DNA of 64,000 nt from Euborellia annulipes. Lineage: Eukaryota; Arthropoda; Insecta; Dermaptera; Anisolabididae. This document shows positions 13,301-28,300 of the stretch, one piece after another. Under the pieces are notes generated by a model. It worked only from the letters and a program-made list of their open reading frames with translations, did no database searches and was not told where the DNA came from. Where the stretch lies: contig JAKCPI010011633.1 of NCBI GenBank assembly GCA_023213315.1, forward strand, positions 86,833 through 150,832, in the 5' to 3' direction. The translations under genes were made by a program, and so were the position numbers. Position 1 is the first letter of the stretch. Each line of letters starts with the position of its first letter.

Positions 13301-16300
13301 CGCTGTGCACATTTCATCAACCGCCAAAATTCCTTTTTTTTTTTTAAGTAAATTTAAGAATTTACACTTCCTTGTTCGATACTAATTATAAATTAAAAAA
13401 ATTTGGCACCGATATTACACTTTGCTAAGTCTGAAAAAATATTTTAATTTTATATAACCTTGACCATGGACAAAGGATTTTGTGAAACACGCAAGGGAGG
13501 ACTCCATTAACCACGCTCGAAATTTTATTAACCCTTTGGCCATGTTTTAATTAAAGAAAACAGCTGATATTCACATGCAATCGTTAGCATGATATAAAAA
13601 TTAAGTGTGACTAACCGCACATTACAACTGAGAAATAATCTACTTTTTGCTATTAAGAATTTTGAATTTATAAAGTATTAGTGAGAATCAGGCTCAAGTT
13701 TCCATCTACATCGCTCGGCCACGGAGCTATTTTGAATATTAATAGGAGAATATCTTATAGTCAATTTGCTTAGAGTCCCAAATTCAAAGAAACGACCCAA
13801 GGACACCAAAGGGCATTGGCCCTCTCAGCATCCAAATGATTACCAAGTAAAAAAATTCAAGAATAAAATAAAGATTACGATCACGACTGAAAAAGAGATG
13901 AAGATGTTGAGTTTGGAGATGGCTGTTCTTCCAAGGCCAAGATCTCTCTCTCTCTCATTCTGACACTCTATACACTTTGATCCTGCGAATAACCTTGACC
14001 CTTTGAAAGAGAATTAACCTTTTTTTTTTTAGCAAATAAATACTTTAATTATTGGAACAAAATCAATTAAAAACCTATTGTTATATTACAGTTTTTTTTT
14101 TTGTTGACAGACAGTAAAAATTTTAAGTTTAATAGTCAAATAAAATGCCTTACAGCTTTTCAGTGATCAGATATATTTTCAAAGAATTGATAGTATTCAT
14201 AAGGACTTTAATTTTTTCGGTGAAAGATAAAACTCATTCACTACTGGCTTTTTCGATTATTTCAGAGCTCTTTTAGATTAAATCATTTGTTAAAATTTCT
14301 TCGAAGATTTCTATCTGTATGTATGCGTGAAGATCTCTGAAGAGAATAAAAATAGAATATTCATTTGGTCATTTGGGCTGCCTACCTACAGGCAAACAAA
14401 CCTATGAAAGGTAATGAATGGAAGGCTTCTTTCTGCCAGTTTTATAAATGTTCTCTTGGAAAAAATACCCGTTACCGAAACTCTTATTAGATTGCCTATA
14501 TGGCAATTAATTAATTGGACCCTGTTATGCATTAGTGTGTCAAGCGCCAAAAAATTAAAAATTGAGTTAAGCAGGGAATATTGTTTCAAATGCTATTATT
14601 AATAGTATTTTTTATGAAATATGTCCTAAAAAAATTTATATTTAATGTTACTTGCACAAGTGACAAAAAAAAATTATATAGGCTTATAATCCAACGAAAA
14701 CAAAAAACTTTAATGTTAATTTTCTCAAATCTCGGTAGCTGGCGCTTGACACACTAATGCGTAACAGGGTCCAATTAAGGGGGCCTGGCAACAGAATAGA
14801 GATCGTTGCAATCAACTCATAATCCTCGGGTGAATAGCCCCGAGAAACCAGCCTGTGAAACGTCACTCGGTGGCTATCGGAATAAATTTCGAAATAAAAA
14901 GGCCTACGATAAAACCCTAAATGGACCGTAACCGAGATAGATAATTAATTTTTTTTTTTAATTTTTAACTAAAAAATATTTAAATTGAATTGGCTACCAA
15001 TCAATTTAAATAAATAGAGAAGGGGTTTAAATGGCCATATATGTCGAAAAGACCTTAAATAAAAAAAAAAAACTCAAAAATAATTAAAGAAGAAATTACA
15101 AATTATTGCAGGAATATTATTATAAAATAATATTTAAAAAAAAGAGTCATTAGAAGAGGGATAGAAAAGCGATTTCTCCGGACATCATTGAATGTTGATT
15201 AAATAGAGAAAAACTTAAAATTATAGACAACGAGAAAAATTGAGTGGGCAAGAAAACATATCAAACAAAAGTGTTGGTTTAATAAAAAGTAAACCAAAAT
15301 TTTGAAGCCTATTGAGAGGTGCATTAGGGGAGTTCAAAATTAAAGAAAAAAAGTAAAAATTCAAATATTTTATGAAACACCCGGTTTTTGCTACATATCT
15401 TTTAGAAAACACTTGTATTGTATTTTTTTTATCATAAAGTTATTTTTTTTTTAAATTTTATCTATTATTATTCTTTTATAACTGATTAAAAACATATTTT
15501 GTTTTGACTGAGACAAAATTTTTTCCTAGACTTTTTGATAATTTCATTTTCGATGTCATAAGGATATCAGTAATAGAAAAAATAAATATATTGTATTATA
15601 TAAACAACATCAGGATCAAAGGTAATCCCAACCAACCTGGAGATATGTATGAAATTAAACAAGTTTTAGGCCCCTAACAGTAGAGCTTACGAAAGATGTT
15701 CCTTTTTTTTAAATGGCCCTTCCTTTACGCGGTGTTTGTTTATAATTATGTCGATTTCGCAAAATAAGTTTTATCGAATTATTATTTTTAGAGAAAGATA
15801 ATTGATAAAACACCTATGTTTATTTATTTATTCAGTTAAATATTTATAAGGACTTTATTTCCAATGAAGAGAGAGTGAAGATATTTTCACTTTGTTAAAA
15901 AAGACTGTTTTGAATAAATTTATTATATTAATTAACGTATGAAATAATTTAAATAGTACAAGGGGAGAAAGTGTCGGTGACATTTGTAAAATAAAAAAAG
16001 AAAAAAGATAAATAAATAAGTGAATGGAGGTCTGAGAAACGGAATTGGCTTAACGCCCTAGCCTAAAATTAACCCTGATCTTGTCCCAATGCCAGTGCGC
16101 AAATCGCCTACTCACTTGATGAGATGGATCGAAATTCAAAATGTTTTTGTTTTCTATTCCGAAGGAAGAGTGACTTAAATTTTTTTATAAAAAATTTACA
16201 AAAAATTGTCTACCAATTAATTGATTAAAAGATTGGCCAAATGATTTTTGAATGAGGCCACAGAGAAGGAGTAGTAAGAAAAAAATAGTAGTAATTGAAG

Positions 16301-19300
16301 TTTGTATTATAGCCCGTGGCCTAGTGGTAGAGTTTCTGCCTCTTGTGCTAGGGGTTAAGGGTTCGCATCCCGTCTCATGCGACAAAAATTTATTTCAATT
16401 GAATTGACCAATTGAAATAAATAGAAACGGAGTCTAAATTGCCTTCGATGCCGAAAAAGACCTTAATTTCAAAAAAATAAATAAATAAATAAAAAACTTT
16501 GTATTATAGTTGTAGAATTATATAGAAAGGAATAAGGAAAAAATATTCAAGAAGAATGCAGTCAATATTATTTCATTAGTTTAATAAAAAATTTAATTAA
16601 ATGCTGAGGAACTAGAAAAGATTTTAATTCTACCTGCCACTAAAAAAATACGACTAAATGGCTTTAGATGCCGATAAAAATCACAAAAAAACAAAAAACA
16701 AAGGGTTGTCGACAGGGGATAGAATAAATTCTTGGGGTCCAAGCTCTTAAGGTTTTATAATCCTTTGAACCTAATTAATATTTAAAGAATATTAAATTTT
16801 ATTTAAATAATTTTTTATTACAGAAAATTTAAAATACGATCTTTTTATTGGTCTTCGCGATAACTTTTCTTATCTATAGTAAAAATATTTCTTTTTTTAA
16901 TATTATCAAGAATTGGCCAGAATTTTCTCGTAATATAATAGAATAGTAATATTGTGATTCGAATGGAAATTTACGCTTACTTATCAAAAACAAAAAAGAA
17001 TGAATGATTTAAGTAATATGTTCAATAGAATGATTAATAATAATAAACTTTCTAGATCTTTTCAAGGTATATTTATTACACTTGAACAAATATGTCTTTA
17101 TCTTAAAAAATAAATAAATAAATAAAAACTACACACGAAGTAGAATTCTAATTAAACTAGCCGCGGGGCTTCGCCTCCTGGACCCCTTCAGCAGGCTTGG
17201 GTCTTCCTGCGGCGGACCCTCACCTTTTCTAAATTATTATTATTTTTTTTTTTTGTAAAAAAAACACTCACACTTTTTTCCCATTCACACACACATACAC
17301 ACAGTCTTTTCGGAATCTTAGGCCATTTAAGACATTTTACGATAACCGCTGTTAGTTAAGAATATATCTATTGGGGGTCCAGGCATTCTTATTCAAGCCA
17401 TTTGGTAATTAACTCCCTGGTGCGGGCGTGTGTATCCCTTTGTGTCTCTAAAGGTTCATTATGCAGACTAGCTGCGGGGGTATAGATCCATCGATCATTT
17501 TTAATCATTTTTACTAGGGATATTGATACATAATGCCTCTTTCAAACTATTGTAGTTTAGGATTATTCTATTCCACTTTTTTGTAAAGATGAGAAACAGA
17601 CAATCTTAAAAGTGAAATTTTACTTTATATATTATAAAAATTTTGAAAGTAATGATCTTCCTGCGACAAATGTCCTAAATTGAAAAGATTAATTATTTAT
17701 TTGTCCTTGCCGTTTTTGCTGGAGGCTTGTTCAATTAACTTTTTAAGAACAGTAAGAGAAATTTTTGCAAAAATTTCATTTATATAATTCCAAAGAAATT
17801 TAATTATATGTTATATTTTTAAAATTTCAGGTAGGTAAATATTTTGTATATTAATAAACAAAGTCTATAAATAAAGTAACTTAAAATATCTCTTTCCCGT
17901 AAATAGGCTTAACAAACAACTTCTCTGAATGGAAATCAACTAAACTTTTCAACTTTCATTTTATTGATTAAAAAAAAAAATAACACCTCTTTTCTAATTG
18001 CTATATTAGATATGTAATCTATTTTTAATTTAATAATAATTATTGAATCCTTTCACATGTTGCCTGAATTTGTTTTCGATGCTTATTTAAGATCAATTAA
18101 AAGCTTTCGCTATTCTGAATGATTTGATTTCGACATTCTTCTGAGGCCATATATGCAGACTTTCATCAATTCAATTATTCATTATTTAAGTTAAAATTAT
18201 AATATTATTCAATTGATTTAAATAAATTTTCAAAGCACTTCCTGGGATCCGATCTCACACCTAGTTTTTAAGGTAATCAATAGAGTTATTTCTAATCTCT
18301 CGGCCTCGGATTTTGAACGTTTTATCAATAAATGATGCAGGGTGTTTGAACCTTGCGAACCATGATGGTATGTAATCTTTTCAAGGATGAATTGAAATAA
18401 AAAATTCATTTTGAAATTCTCACTTGTCTTGCTTTGTTTTTGTTATAGAATAACAAAGAAAAAATTTAACTATTGCTCTATATTAGACCTCAATTAAACA
18501 TTCCATTCATTAATATAAAATTCGCATTTTAGGATTTCCTGAAATCTTGAGTTTCTTTACGAAAAAAAGTTACAAAAGTATGAAATTAGTTAGTAAATTT
18601 AGTTAGTTTTATAGACCCCAAAATGTAAAATAATAACCAAATCAGAGGGATAAATATCTACTCTTGGAATTATTAAACTATTATAAAAAAACTTTCTTTT
18701 CGCCTGAGCTGAAACATGTAGAGTTGCCTACTAACAGGCATTTTGGAAATTTTTATTGGTTAATTAAAATTTTTTTTAAACTAAAGTCAATAACTTCATA
18801 AATTTACTTTTCCTTCCATTGTAGAAATTTAAAATTCCTCTTTTTGTTTTTGTTTCCTTATTAAATTCGCGAACCACCTCTGGACAAAGTGGTTTAAAAC
18901 GAATGTTAGTGAGAGAAAAATGAAAATTATAAATTTTTAAAAACATAATCGAATTTTAATTTATTAGATTCTCATTCCTAAAATAATTACTTTTCATTTT
19001 CGTTCTAAAGAATCATCAACAATTGTACTTAGTAAAAAGAGACATTTTTAATATGTTTTGGAAATTTTGGAAATTGGCCAAAAGTCATATAGAGCTCTTA
19101 ACAACCCCAATATCGGGATTTTTCTGAATTCAAATTTTCTCCTCAGCAATCTCTCTTTAATCTCCCATCAAATTTTAAACCAAAGATTTTTTTTAAATTT
19201 AGGTTAGGAGTTGAATTTTTGCCAAACTCTATTTCTTAATAGATTGACATATTCAAATTATACAAATTCTTTATTCAAATTATTTATTTATTGAATAGTT

Positions 19301-22300
19301 AGTTGAAATATTAGGAAGGAAACCAAAAATTTTTTTTAGGCGAAGGGGGATTTGGTTGATCCGGATGAATACTATTTCCTCAAAATGAAAAAGAATTTAA
19401 TCTTCTTTATATTTATTTTTATTTAAGGTCTTTTCGGCATTTATGGCCATTTAGACCCCGTCCCTATTTATTTAAATTGATTGGTAGCCAATTCAATTTA
19501 AATAAATTTTTATCGCATGGGACGGACCGGATGTGAACCCGCGACCCTTGGAACAAATGGTCAGGTTGCTAACCATCACACCAAGGCCCGGGGGCTATTC
19601 TTTATATTAACAGCATTTAAAATTTTAAAATTAAGTTTATCTATATTTCTACTATATTTCTATTTTCACATTCCAGAAGAGGAGTTGGCTACGGTTCTGA
19701 TGATGGTTCTTGATGACTACCATCATATAATAACTAGAGACCGGATTTTTATGCAGTAAAAACCGCTAAATATGCCATATAATATGCAGTAAAAGTATTA
19801 AAATATGCAGCCAAATATGCAATATATTTATGGCAAAAATATTAAGTAAATGGCTTCAAATTAAAGGCAAATCATGATTTCTACTGATGTAAAACTAATG
19901 GTGTTTTATTTTTGGAAGGAAATGATAGGAAAAAAAAAAAAATTGGTCTCACAATAAAAACTAAATTTAATTAAAAAAAAAAAAAATAAATAAAGTGCGA
20001 AATTTTGAAAATATTAATAAACAGAGAGCAATCCATTGCGAAATTTTTGAATCAACCGAGGACCCCTGTTTTGGCATTTTTTTTCTTTAATTAATTTGAC
20101 TTCGAACTATGGAACACGACTAAGGGCGAATCCAGAGGTGTTTCTCGGGGGTGGGGGGGGAAGAGGGATAATCTGGTGTGACTCATCGCACAGCACACTA
20201 TTTTTCCTTAATTTCGGTAATTTAAAGGCGCATTTCTGTACTTGTTTGCCAGAATATAAATACAAATCAAATTTTTAAGTATTAATTTTTAAAATTTTAC
20301 ATTAAAAATAAATTTTTTTTTTTCGAAAAAAAAGTATTTTTTTTAAGTCTCAGAGTGGGGTGAGGGGGGGGGGATAATTACCGCCTTTACCCCCCCTTCC
20401 CTTGTATCCGCCCTTGAACACAACTGACTTGATATTCATCCAAAGAAAATTCTAGCAAAATTAAATTTATTTCTTTAAAGAGGATATCAAGAATAAAAAA
20501 TATATAGTTATTTATTTTTTAAAATGTAATAAAGGATTCAAACTTTTCTTTTTTTTGTTTTTAGAAAAAATAAAAAATTAAAATAAAATGGAACTTTTAC
20601 TGAAAAAAAATTTAAAATATCCAAAAAGTCTTAAATATGCAACTTTATGCAATATTGACCAAATATGCAAAAATATGCAATATAGAATTTGAACCCTAGC
20701 TCCAAGGGGACATGATTCGGATAGAAAATTGGTTTTCAGTGACGTACCTATCAGCAAATAGAATATGCAATTGCATAGGAATCCGGTCTCTAATAATAAC
20801 TAACCAAAAAACGATTTTTTTAGATTGCTTATATGAAAGAAAGTTAATATAATTAAAGTAAATTGTCTAATGATTCTCCTCCATTGGGGGAGTCTGCGCT
20901 CCCCCTCGTTACTATGGCAACCAAACTGGCGCCAGTCGTCTTATGTAATCTATCAAAATAACAGGGGGAAAGTAGTCAAGTGGTGAATGTATAGAAAAAC
21001 CGCATATATCAATTTCTAAATGAACTGAGATTAGTCATTATCGAAATTATAATTAGATCTATATACACATTTATGGAGATTAATATTAATGATAACATTG
21101 TCAATCTAATGTATGAAGTTATATCTGATTAAATAACAAAATAAAAATTATTTTATGTGTAATAATATTAATAACAATTGAAACCTATTCTTTAAATGGA
21201 GTACTGGTACATAAAACATTTGGAATTAATAAGCAATTCAATAAAAAAAAAACACTATTTTTTATAATATTAATGAATTTGAAGACAAGTGAAAGTTTTG
21301 TAGCCTATTTTTTTTTCTAAATAGACCTACACTTTTTCTTTCGAACGAAATAAAAACTAAAAATTTAATTAATTTAAAAGAATTTTCATACCAATCATTG
21401 CTTAAGTGGATTAAACTAATTAATGACTATTTCAAACCCTAATTTGTCTCTGAACCAATAAATTGTATTATAACTTTTGTAAAATTAAAGAAGGTAAAAC
21501 AACAGAAAAAAAAACGATTTAAGAGGACCATCTTAACTTTAGTCAACCTAATATTAAAACATGGGCGATTAGTCAACTTATCGGACTAATTGGTAAAATA
21601 GCTATGGCATTGTATATCCTTTGAATTTTATAAAAGTAATTTTCATATAAGTGGATTTTTTAAAGTATAAATTTATATGATTAGAATGATTATTTTAATA
21701 CAATAATGATACAAATTGGAAAGGTTTTAAATAAAATTATGGACGGGTCAAGAGAGTTAAATTATTGTTAACTTTCCTAGGAAAATTCCGAGAAATAATT
21801 ATGAATATAAATGCCAAAATTCGACTTTTGTTATCCCGCGAACGAAATTGATTTATGTAAAAAATAATAATTAAAATAATAAAAAAGAGAAGAATATTCA
21901 AGAGCAAGATCGGGGCTAAATTTATAATTAAAAAAAAATAAATGAGAAGGATAAAAGAAATGTTTTCCTTGCGAAAAAAATATTCAAAGTAAGAACCCTA
22001 TGTTCCATTAATCAAACACAAATTAACAAGCGTCATATTTGTCCAAAAAAATTTAGCTTCGCCTCAAAAAAATTCATGTGAATATCTAAATGTAATTATG
22101 TATTATTTTGATTCCATATTAATTAATTTCCTAAATCTGCCCTTGATTTTAAAAAAGGCCGTAAATTTAACTTAATAAGAGCCCTAATCAGATTTTGTTT
22201 AATTCATTTATTATTCTTCTTGTATGCAGATAAGTATATGGGATTATTTTAATTCTTGTTTTCCTTAAGTTAATAAATATTCATTTAAGGGAGTTTATAA

Positions 22301-25300
22301 ATGTATCCGGATCCACACATTAACCTTGTCACCAGTTACAGAATCTTACGCACAAAATAACGACCTCGGAATTTTAATTATCCAAAGGCGTAGCATTTTG
22401 AAAAAAGAAAAAGAGAGGGAAATGTCATTCATTAATGTAATATAAAATATGTAATCAATTAAGAAAAATTTGCATAAATATTCGAAAAGAAAGAATTTCT
22501 GGAATAATAAGAATAAATAATCATCAAAATCAAGGATTTCCAGGTAAATTTTTTCCCTGATATTTTGGAAACAAGCCCTACACGCTATAGGATGTAAATA
22601 AGAAAAAAATTTTCTGCCAACATAAATTATTCAAATACATACTGAAGGACAATGGGACAATGGACCATGTCATTTATCTTATCTTTAAATAATTTAGAAA
22701 ACAAATGAGAATAAAATGAAAACATCCTTCCAGCCGGAACTATAATTCTAGAAAATGCTTTAATATTTTATCGCGTATTATCAGTGAACTTGTTTAAAAA
22801 TTTATTCAAACTATGTGCTTTTGATAAGAATTAAACTGGATCTAGTTTGAATAAGATTTTACAAATAGCACTTGAATTTCATTGTACAAATTTTGAGATT
22901 TTCGTAGATTGTATACAAATTTAGCTAAAAACTTTAATTTTTAAGCCGATCTCACTTTCCTAAAAATATTATTTCATTACTTAATAAAAACAAGGGTTAA
23001 ACAATCGTAAATTTTAGTAAACTAAAAAAATTTGTAAAAACGACCAGACAAGCTTTTTTTTTCCTTTAAGGTCTTTTTCGGCATCGAAGGCCATTTAGAC
23101 TCCTTTTCTATTTATTTCAATTGATTACAAGATGTTTTAGGAATAGAGAAATAATGCAAGGACTGAGAAATCCAAAAAAGATGTTGAGTGTCTAAATTTT
23201 TCCCTGTATCTATAAAAAAATTTGTAGAACAAATAAAAATAAAGTTTCATTTCCTAAAAATCCATTTAGTAAAAAAATATTTTTCGGCATAATCCTTTTT
23301 TTGAGGTAAAGAGTTGAAATTTTTTTTTTATAAATTAACAAATTAAATTTTTTGAAAATGGGATAATATAAAGTATCCGTGCCAATAAAAGTATAAAATA
23401 AAAATTATAATAATATTATTGAGTAAGAATCCAATTAATCTAGTAAAGGTTTAGGTCCTTTGGGGAGAGAATTAATTGATAGCCAAAATAATTGGTAAAG
23501 CTTTTTTTAAATTTTTTCAAATTAATATAGGACCTAATTTGATTCATTAAAATGATTATATAATTAAAGATCTTTTTAATTTTAAATAATTTACTATTAC
23601 TACTCATTCTTACTACGTTTGTACTGATTTGAAATTCAAATCATGGAAGTGGTTTAATAAAATTTATTCCAGTGAATAAACATGTTTTTTTTTTTTTTTT
23701 TTTGATTAACAAACTTGCCTTGAGGAACCTGCAGGTGTCTTTTCGTTCAAGTTCAAGTTCACGACAAACTAAGCTTGATTTAGGAGTAAAATTGCTATTA
23801 TTCATTTAAAAATAATTTATTGATTCTCAAGACTCATATTTTAATTTTTTATAAAGGAATAAAAATCAATTAACTTAGAATATGTTTAAAATAAATTTAT
23901 TCTAACGAGTTATAGGATTCAAAAAAAAATTTGATGGTTAGTTTTTTTTAACCCTTTTCGGCAACTGAGGCCATTTAGGGGTTAGTATTTTATGTTCTTA
24001 AATAACAAAAGTATTAAAAGTTTTTCACCTTCAAATGTCTTTTTTCTTCATGAGAATTTTTTTTTTTAAATAAAACGTTATAAATGCTATCTAAAGATGT
24101 TTTGTTATTAATAACTGCATAATAATTATTTTAAATTATATATAATTTTTTTTTTAATAATCTTTTCATTCATTATTCATTCAAAATTTCCTCCATTCAA
24201 AAAATTTTTATTCTTTTACTTTTTTAGAGAAGTATCGGTCTAACTTAAAAATCCATACCAAACAAAAATAAATGTAAAGATGGAATTTTGAAAAAGTAAT
24301 AAAAAAATCTGGTGTGACTGGTCGCAGAGCACCCAATTTTCTTACTTCGGTAATTGAAAGTTATGTTCGGTTCTTGTCACACCAGATTTTTTGTGGTGAC
24401 ATATATTTAATTTCTGGTCGTAGATTAGAAAAATATTTATATTTTTTTATTATTGTTTGGTAGCAAGGGCGGATTAAAGGGGGGGGGGGGGCGGTGGGGA
24501 TGATCGCCCCCCCCCCTTCGAGAAGAAATTCAAACAGTTATAAAAACTAGTAATCTAAAGAAATTATGATTTCCGCTCTTTAATTTCAATTGTATTTGTC
24601 AACAATCAATTTAAATAAATAGGAAAGAGGTCTAAATGGCCATAGATGCCGACAAAGTCTTTAAATAAAAAAAAAAATTAAAAAAAAAAAACAGCCCCCC
24701 GACAAAATTGCATTAATCCGCCACTGTTTGGTAGGCAGCAAGGATTAGAAATAAAACACAATTTTATTTCAATCTGCTCGTCAACGTTTCGCCCCCTTCC
24801 TCAGGACTGAGCAGGTGTTAATTGTAACAATAAGGTTTCATTGTTTATATCAATATTTTTTTAGCATGACAACCATTTCTCTTACAAGTGACTACAAACA
24901 ATTTTGTGTGCAAAAGAATATACGAATATAAATCGTAAGAGCGAATTTTGAAAAAATCGAAAAAAAAAAACTGAAAAAGTACAACAGTTAATTACTAGTA
25001 CTTTTTGCCCGATTGTATTTAAAAACCTATTTTCGGGTCTCGAGAGGGTACCTAACTTAAATATAGCTAACTATTCATTCTTGAAATATTTTGTTCAAAA
25101 ACAGACCATTTTGCGGGACACTTTTTTGAACACGGGAATCCTCAAAACGTGCATTTCCATCAAATTTTGAAATCGAACTTTTGACATGAATTCAATAAAA
25201 TTTAAATAAATATGAAAGGATAATCAATTTTGATCAAGTTTCTTTATCATGTCGAGAGAAACACTTCCTCCCTAGTACTACTCTTTATTAGCCTAATGAT

Positions 25301-28300
25301 CAAACAGGCTTTGAGAGCATTTGAAATTATTAATTAGGAATTTTAAGGTTACAAAAAAATGAGTTCATAGTAGTTGTCTATAATTTTAAACTAGCCTATT
25401 ATATTAAGAGTAAAATAATTTTCTATAATTTTTATTTGAAAAAAAAGAAGCCGGTTTGTCGCCTAGCGGTTTTATCATCTTTTTTTTCGAATGAAATAAT
25501 TAAATTAATGTCCTCTTATAACAGTTAGATTCAGCATAACTCTTCTCTTGGAAAGGAAAGAATATATAGAATTACAATTTATTGACATAATCTAAAAAAA
25601 TATCTAACCTATGATTATTATACCGCAAGTATGTTATTTTTTAACATAAATTTGAAAAAATAGAACTTCTAACTGAAAAGTAGTCAAAAGTTCTGGAAAT
25701 ACTTAAATGAGAATTAAAATATTTTGCAAAAGGATAAAGTAAAATTCAAAAAAAAAAAAAATATTATCGGTATATTCTAATGAAGTTCCGTAACTTTATT
25801 AATTTAATTTAAATTTAAATAAAAAATAAAGTTGAAGGGAAAATATTTCATTTTTGATTAATGGAAGGAAGGCATATCAAAAATGATTAACTAATTAATG
25901 AATTTTTCGATTAATTTCTTCAGAACTGGTTTAGAGAGAACTAATTGTTAAAAAATTAACGGAACATTCCTGGTTGGAATATTTAATAGAAAAATTCATT
26001 AGTAAGTTGGCCATTTGGATTGTCTATCTGCCAGCAACCAAAAGTAAACGAGCTTTATAAGATAAAAAAAAATTTAGATTCAAAAATGACTTCAAAATCA
26101 TAAAAGTTTAAGAAAATTTAAAAAAATAAGATGAAAAAAATTCAATTTTCTCCTTCTCCTATCGAAAATAGAAATCCTACTGATATCAAAGGTAAAATAA
26201 TTATAAATTTAAATAAATAATATAAGGGAAATAAAAAAAAATCTCTTTTAGGTCGACACATAATGATGGATAAAAGAATATGGATGGCAACACAACTATT
26301 TTATGCGTCAGTCTTTATATAGTAATACAGTATAATGAATATTAAATGGATTGAAAAAAAAATAACTCGTGTAACTTGCATTTTCTCTATATTTAATATA
26401 TTTTCAAACAATAGACTATGTATTCTTATAATATATCTGTTTTTTAAAAACAGGAGACAAAAATTAGTCTCATTTTTTTTTTAATTATAGCAAAATATTT
26501 CCAGAAAAATATGTAATAAGCTTTATGAAAAATGCCTAACAAAGTTGATTATATTATCAATGAGTCTTTAGAAATCCGTATTTTATCAATATTTCAAAAT
26601 AATGGAAAATTTATTTAACATTCATTGATGAACAAGTATGAAAAAAATTTAAGGGATCTATGCTATTCAAATGACTGTTGGATACGATCTTTGAATAAAT
26701 ACTCAAGTAGAAATGAATTCGAAGAATCGCATTAAAATTTATAACTATTAAAATAAATTATGTAATATTTAATGAGGTGAATAAAAAAATAAAAATACCT
26801 AGGCAAATTTTAGGCCTTTGTTTTACGGTAAATGATTGATTCAAAAAATTAGAATAAATTCTGGGATGTTTTAAAATCATCAGATCATTCAGAATCATTA
26901 TATTACTTTAGAACAAGCCAAAAAAAATTACAAAAATTGTCATCTCCAATTGCCTGTGAACAAATTTTCTTTGAAAGGGCAAATAAAAAAAAATCCCAAA
27001 GCTTTTTTATAGATAGACTAATAGCTAAATTTCTTATTTAAAAATATATTTTAGCGTAAACTTTAATGTCTGAATAAGAAATTTTATTGTAATTTAAAAC
27101 TTGTCATTCGATTGGGAAATTTTTTCGCTAAATATTAATTTATAAAATTTGTTCTTTTATATGGAAGTTTTAATTTAAAAAAATAAATATATCAAATTAC
27201 AAGAAGTGGCTGAATTTATGTAGTAGTGGCTATATTTTTTTTAATAATGAAGAGCTAAAGGCAGTCAAAGCAAAACAAATGATTTTTTTAATGTTGACGT
27301 GGACATGGCTGGAAGAATCGGCCGAAACGTCATTGTTGTCCAATAAAGAAAAATTTCTTTATTTTGCTTTGACTGCCTTCATTATTCTTCATTATTAACC
27401 ATTATTAAATATATCCTATATAAATATTGTACATAATTTTTTATTTTTTTGAGCGGATTCATAGACAAAAAGAATTTTATCAATTGCAGTGTGTGAAATA
27501 ATTTGTTTGATTAAAAAAATAATAAACCATCACACAAGGTCGTCAATGTAGTTGAGGCTATTGTTTAAAAAAATTATTTTAAATATTATTATTATCCATT
27601 ATTTATTTTATTTTATCCATTATAAGGTCCAAGAATACATCCCTAATCCTAAGCCTCTCTGCTATTAAAACTAAACGATTAAAATAAAAAATATTGAAAT
27701 AAAAATAGAAAAAAAAAAATGAAAATTGTATTATTAATGGAATAAAAATTTAATTCTTATCTAAATTTGCAAGAAAGATTTCACTATAAATGCCTGAAGA
27801 AGGACACCGAAACGATAATTATATCATCATGTAAATATACATTTTTTAATTTGCTCCAAAATTTCTTTATATTTAAAAATATAAATAAAATTCAATTTAC
27901 TTATATTAAAAATAATTTTTTTTTTTTTAGAAAAATTATTGCCCAAAAAAAGCATTATTTTTTTATTTTTTATTTTTAATTAGATATGTCAAGAAATATT
28001 AAGAAACAAGATAAAATAAATAGAATTAAAATTTCCTTTACCTCTGAGATAATGCTCTGGTAGCCGGAGGTGAGATTGTAGTGCCATCCAGATTGACAGG
28101 CTTCGATTGTCAAATTGTCAACTCGAGGTGATTCGGTATCAATTGAAGGATGAAAACACTTGCCATCAACACGGCCCAAAGTCTCATCACTCAACGTTTC
28201 CCAATTATAATCAGGCAACTTACAAAAATAAGACTCGGGTGCAATGAAAATAAATAGTTGCGCGAAAAAGTCAAAAGCAGATAGAACGTTGACGACAGAA

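Larger units (their letters stand above)
24303..25200 (+). repeat. Foldback family copy with nested insertions
   Basis: Hairpin TCTGGTGTGACTGGTCGC at 24303-24391, arm resuming at about 24840-25200 with AATATTTTGTTCAAAAACAG and ATCGAACTTTTGACATGAAT. Between them are the hAT MITE at 24464-24726 and a CGTTTCG-bearing segment at 24740-24830. Confidence 0.65.
10115..28041 (-). other. Intron 1 of the SLC22-like gene, 17.9 kb
   Basis: The largest intron. It contains the small inverted repeat at 10477-10605, the hAT MITEs at 11802, 19735, 20121 and 24464, foldback copies at 12366 and 24303, SINEs at 14990, 16312, 17242 and 19413, and the TIR element at 14516. The stretches 12730-14500, 15080-16300, 17420-19400, 20930-23040, 25210-27240 and 27400-27790 are AT-rich and hold no exon or repeat that I can support, apart from scattered homopolymer and low-complexity runs. 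Confidence 0.8.
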
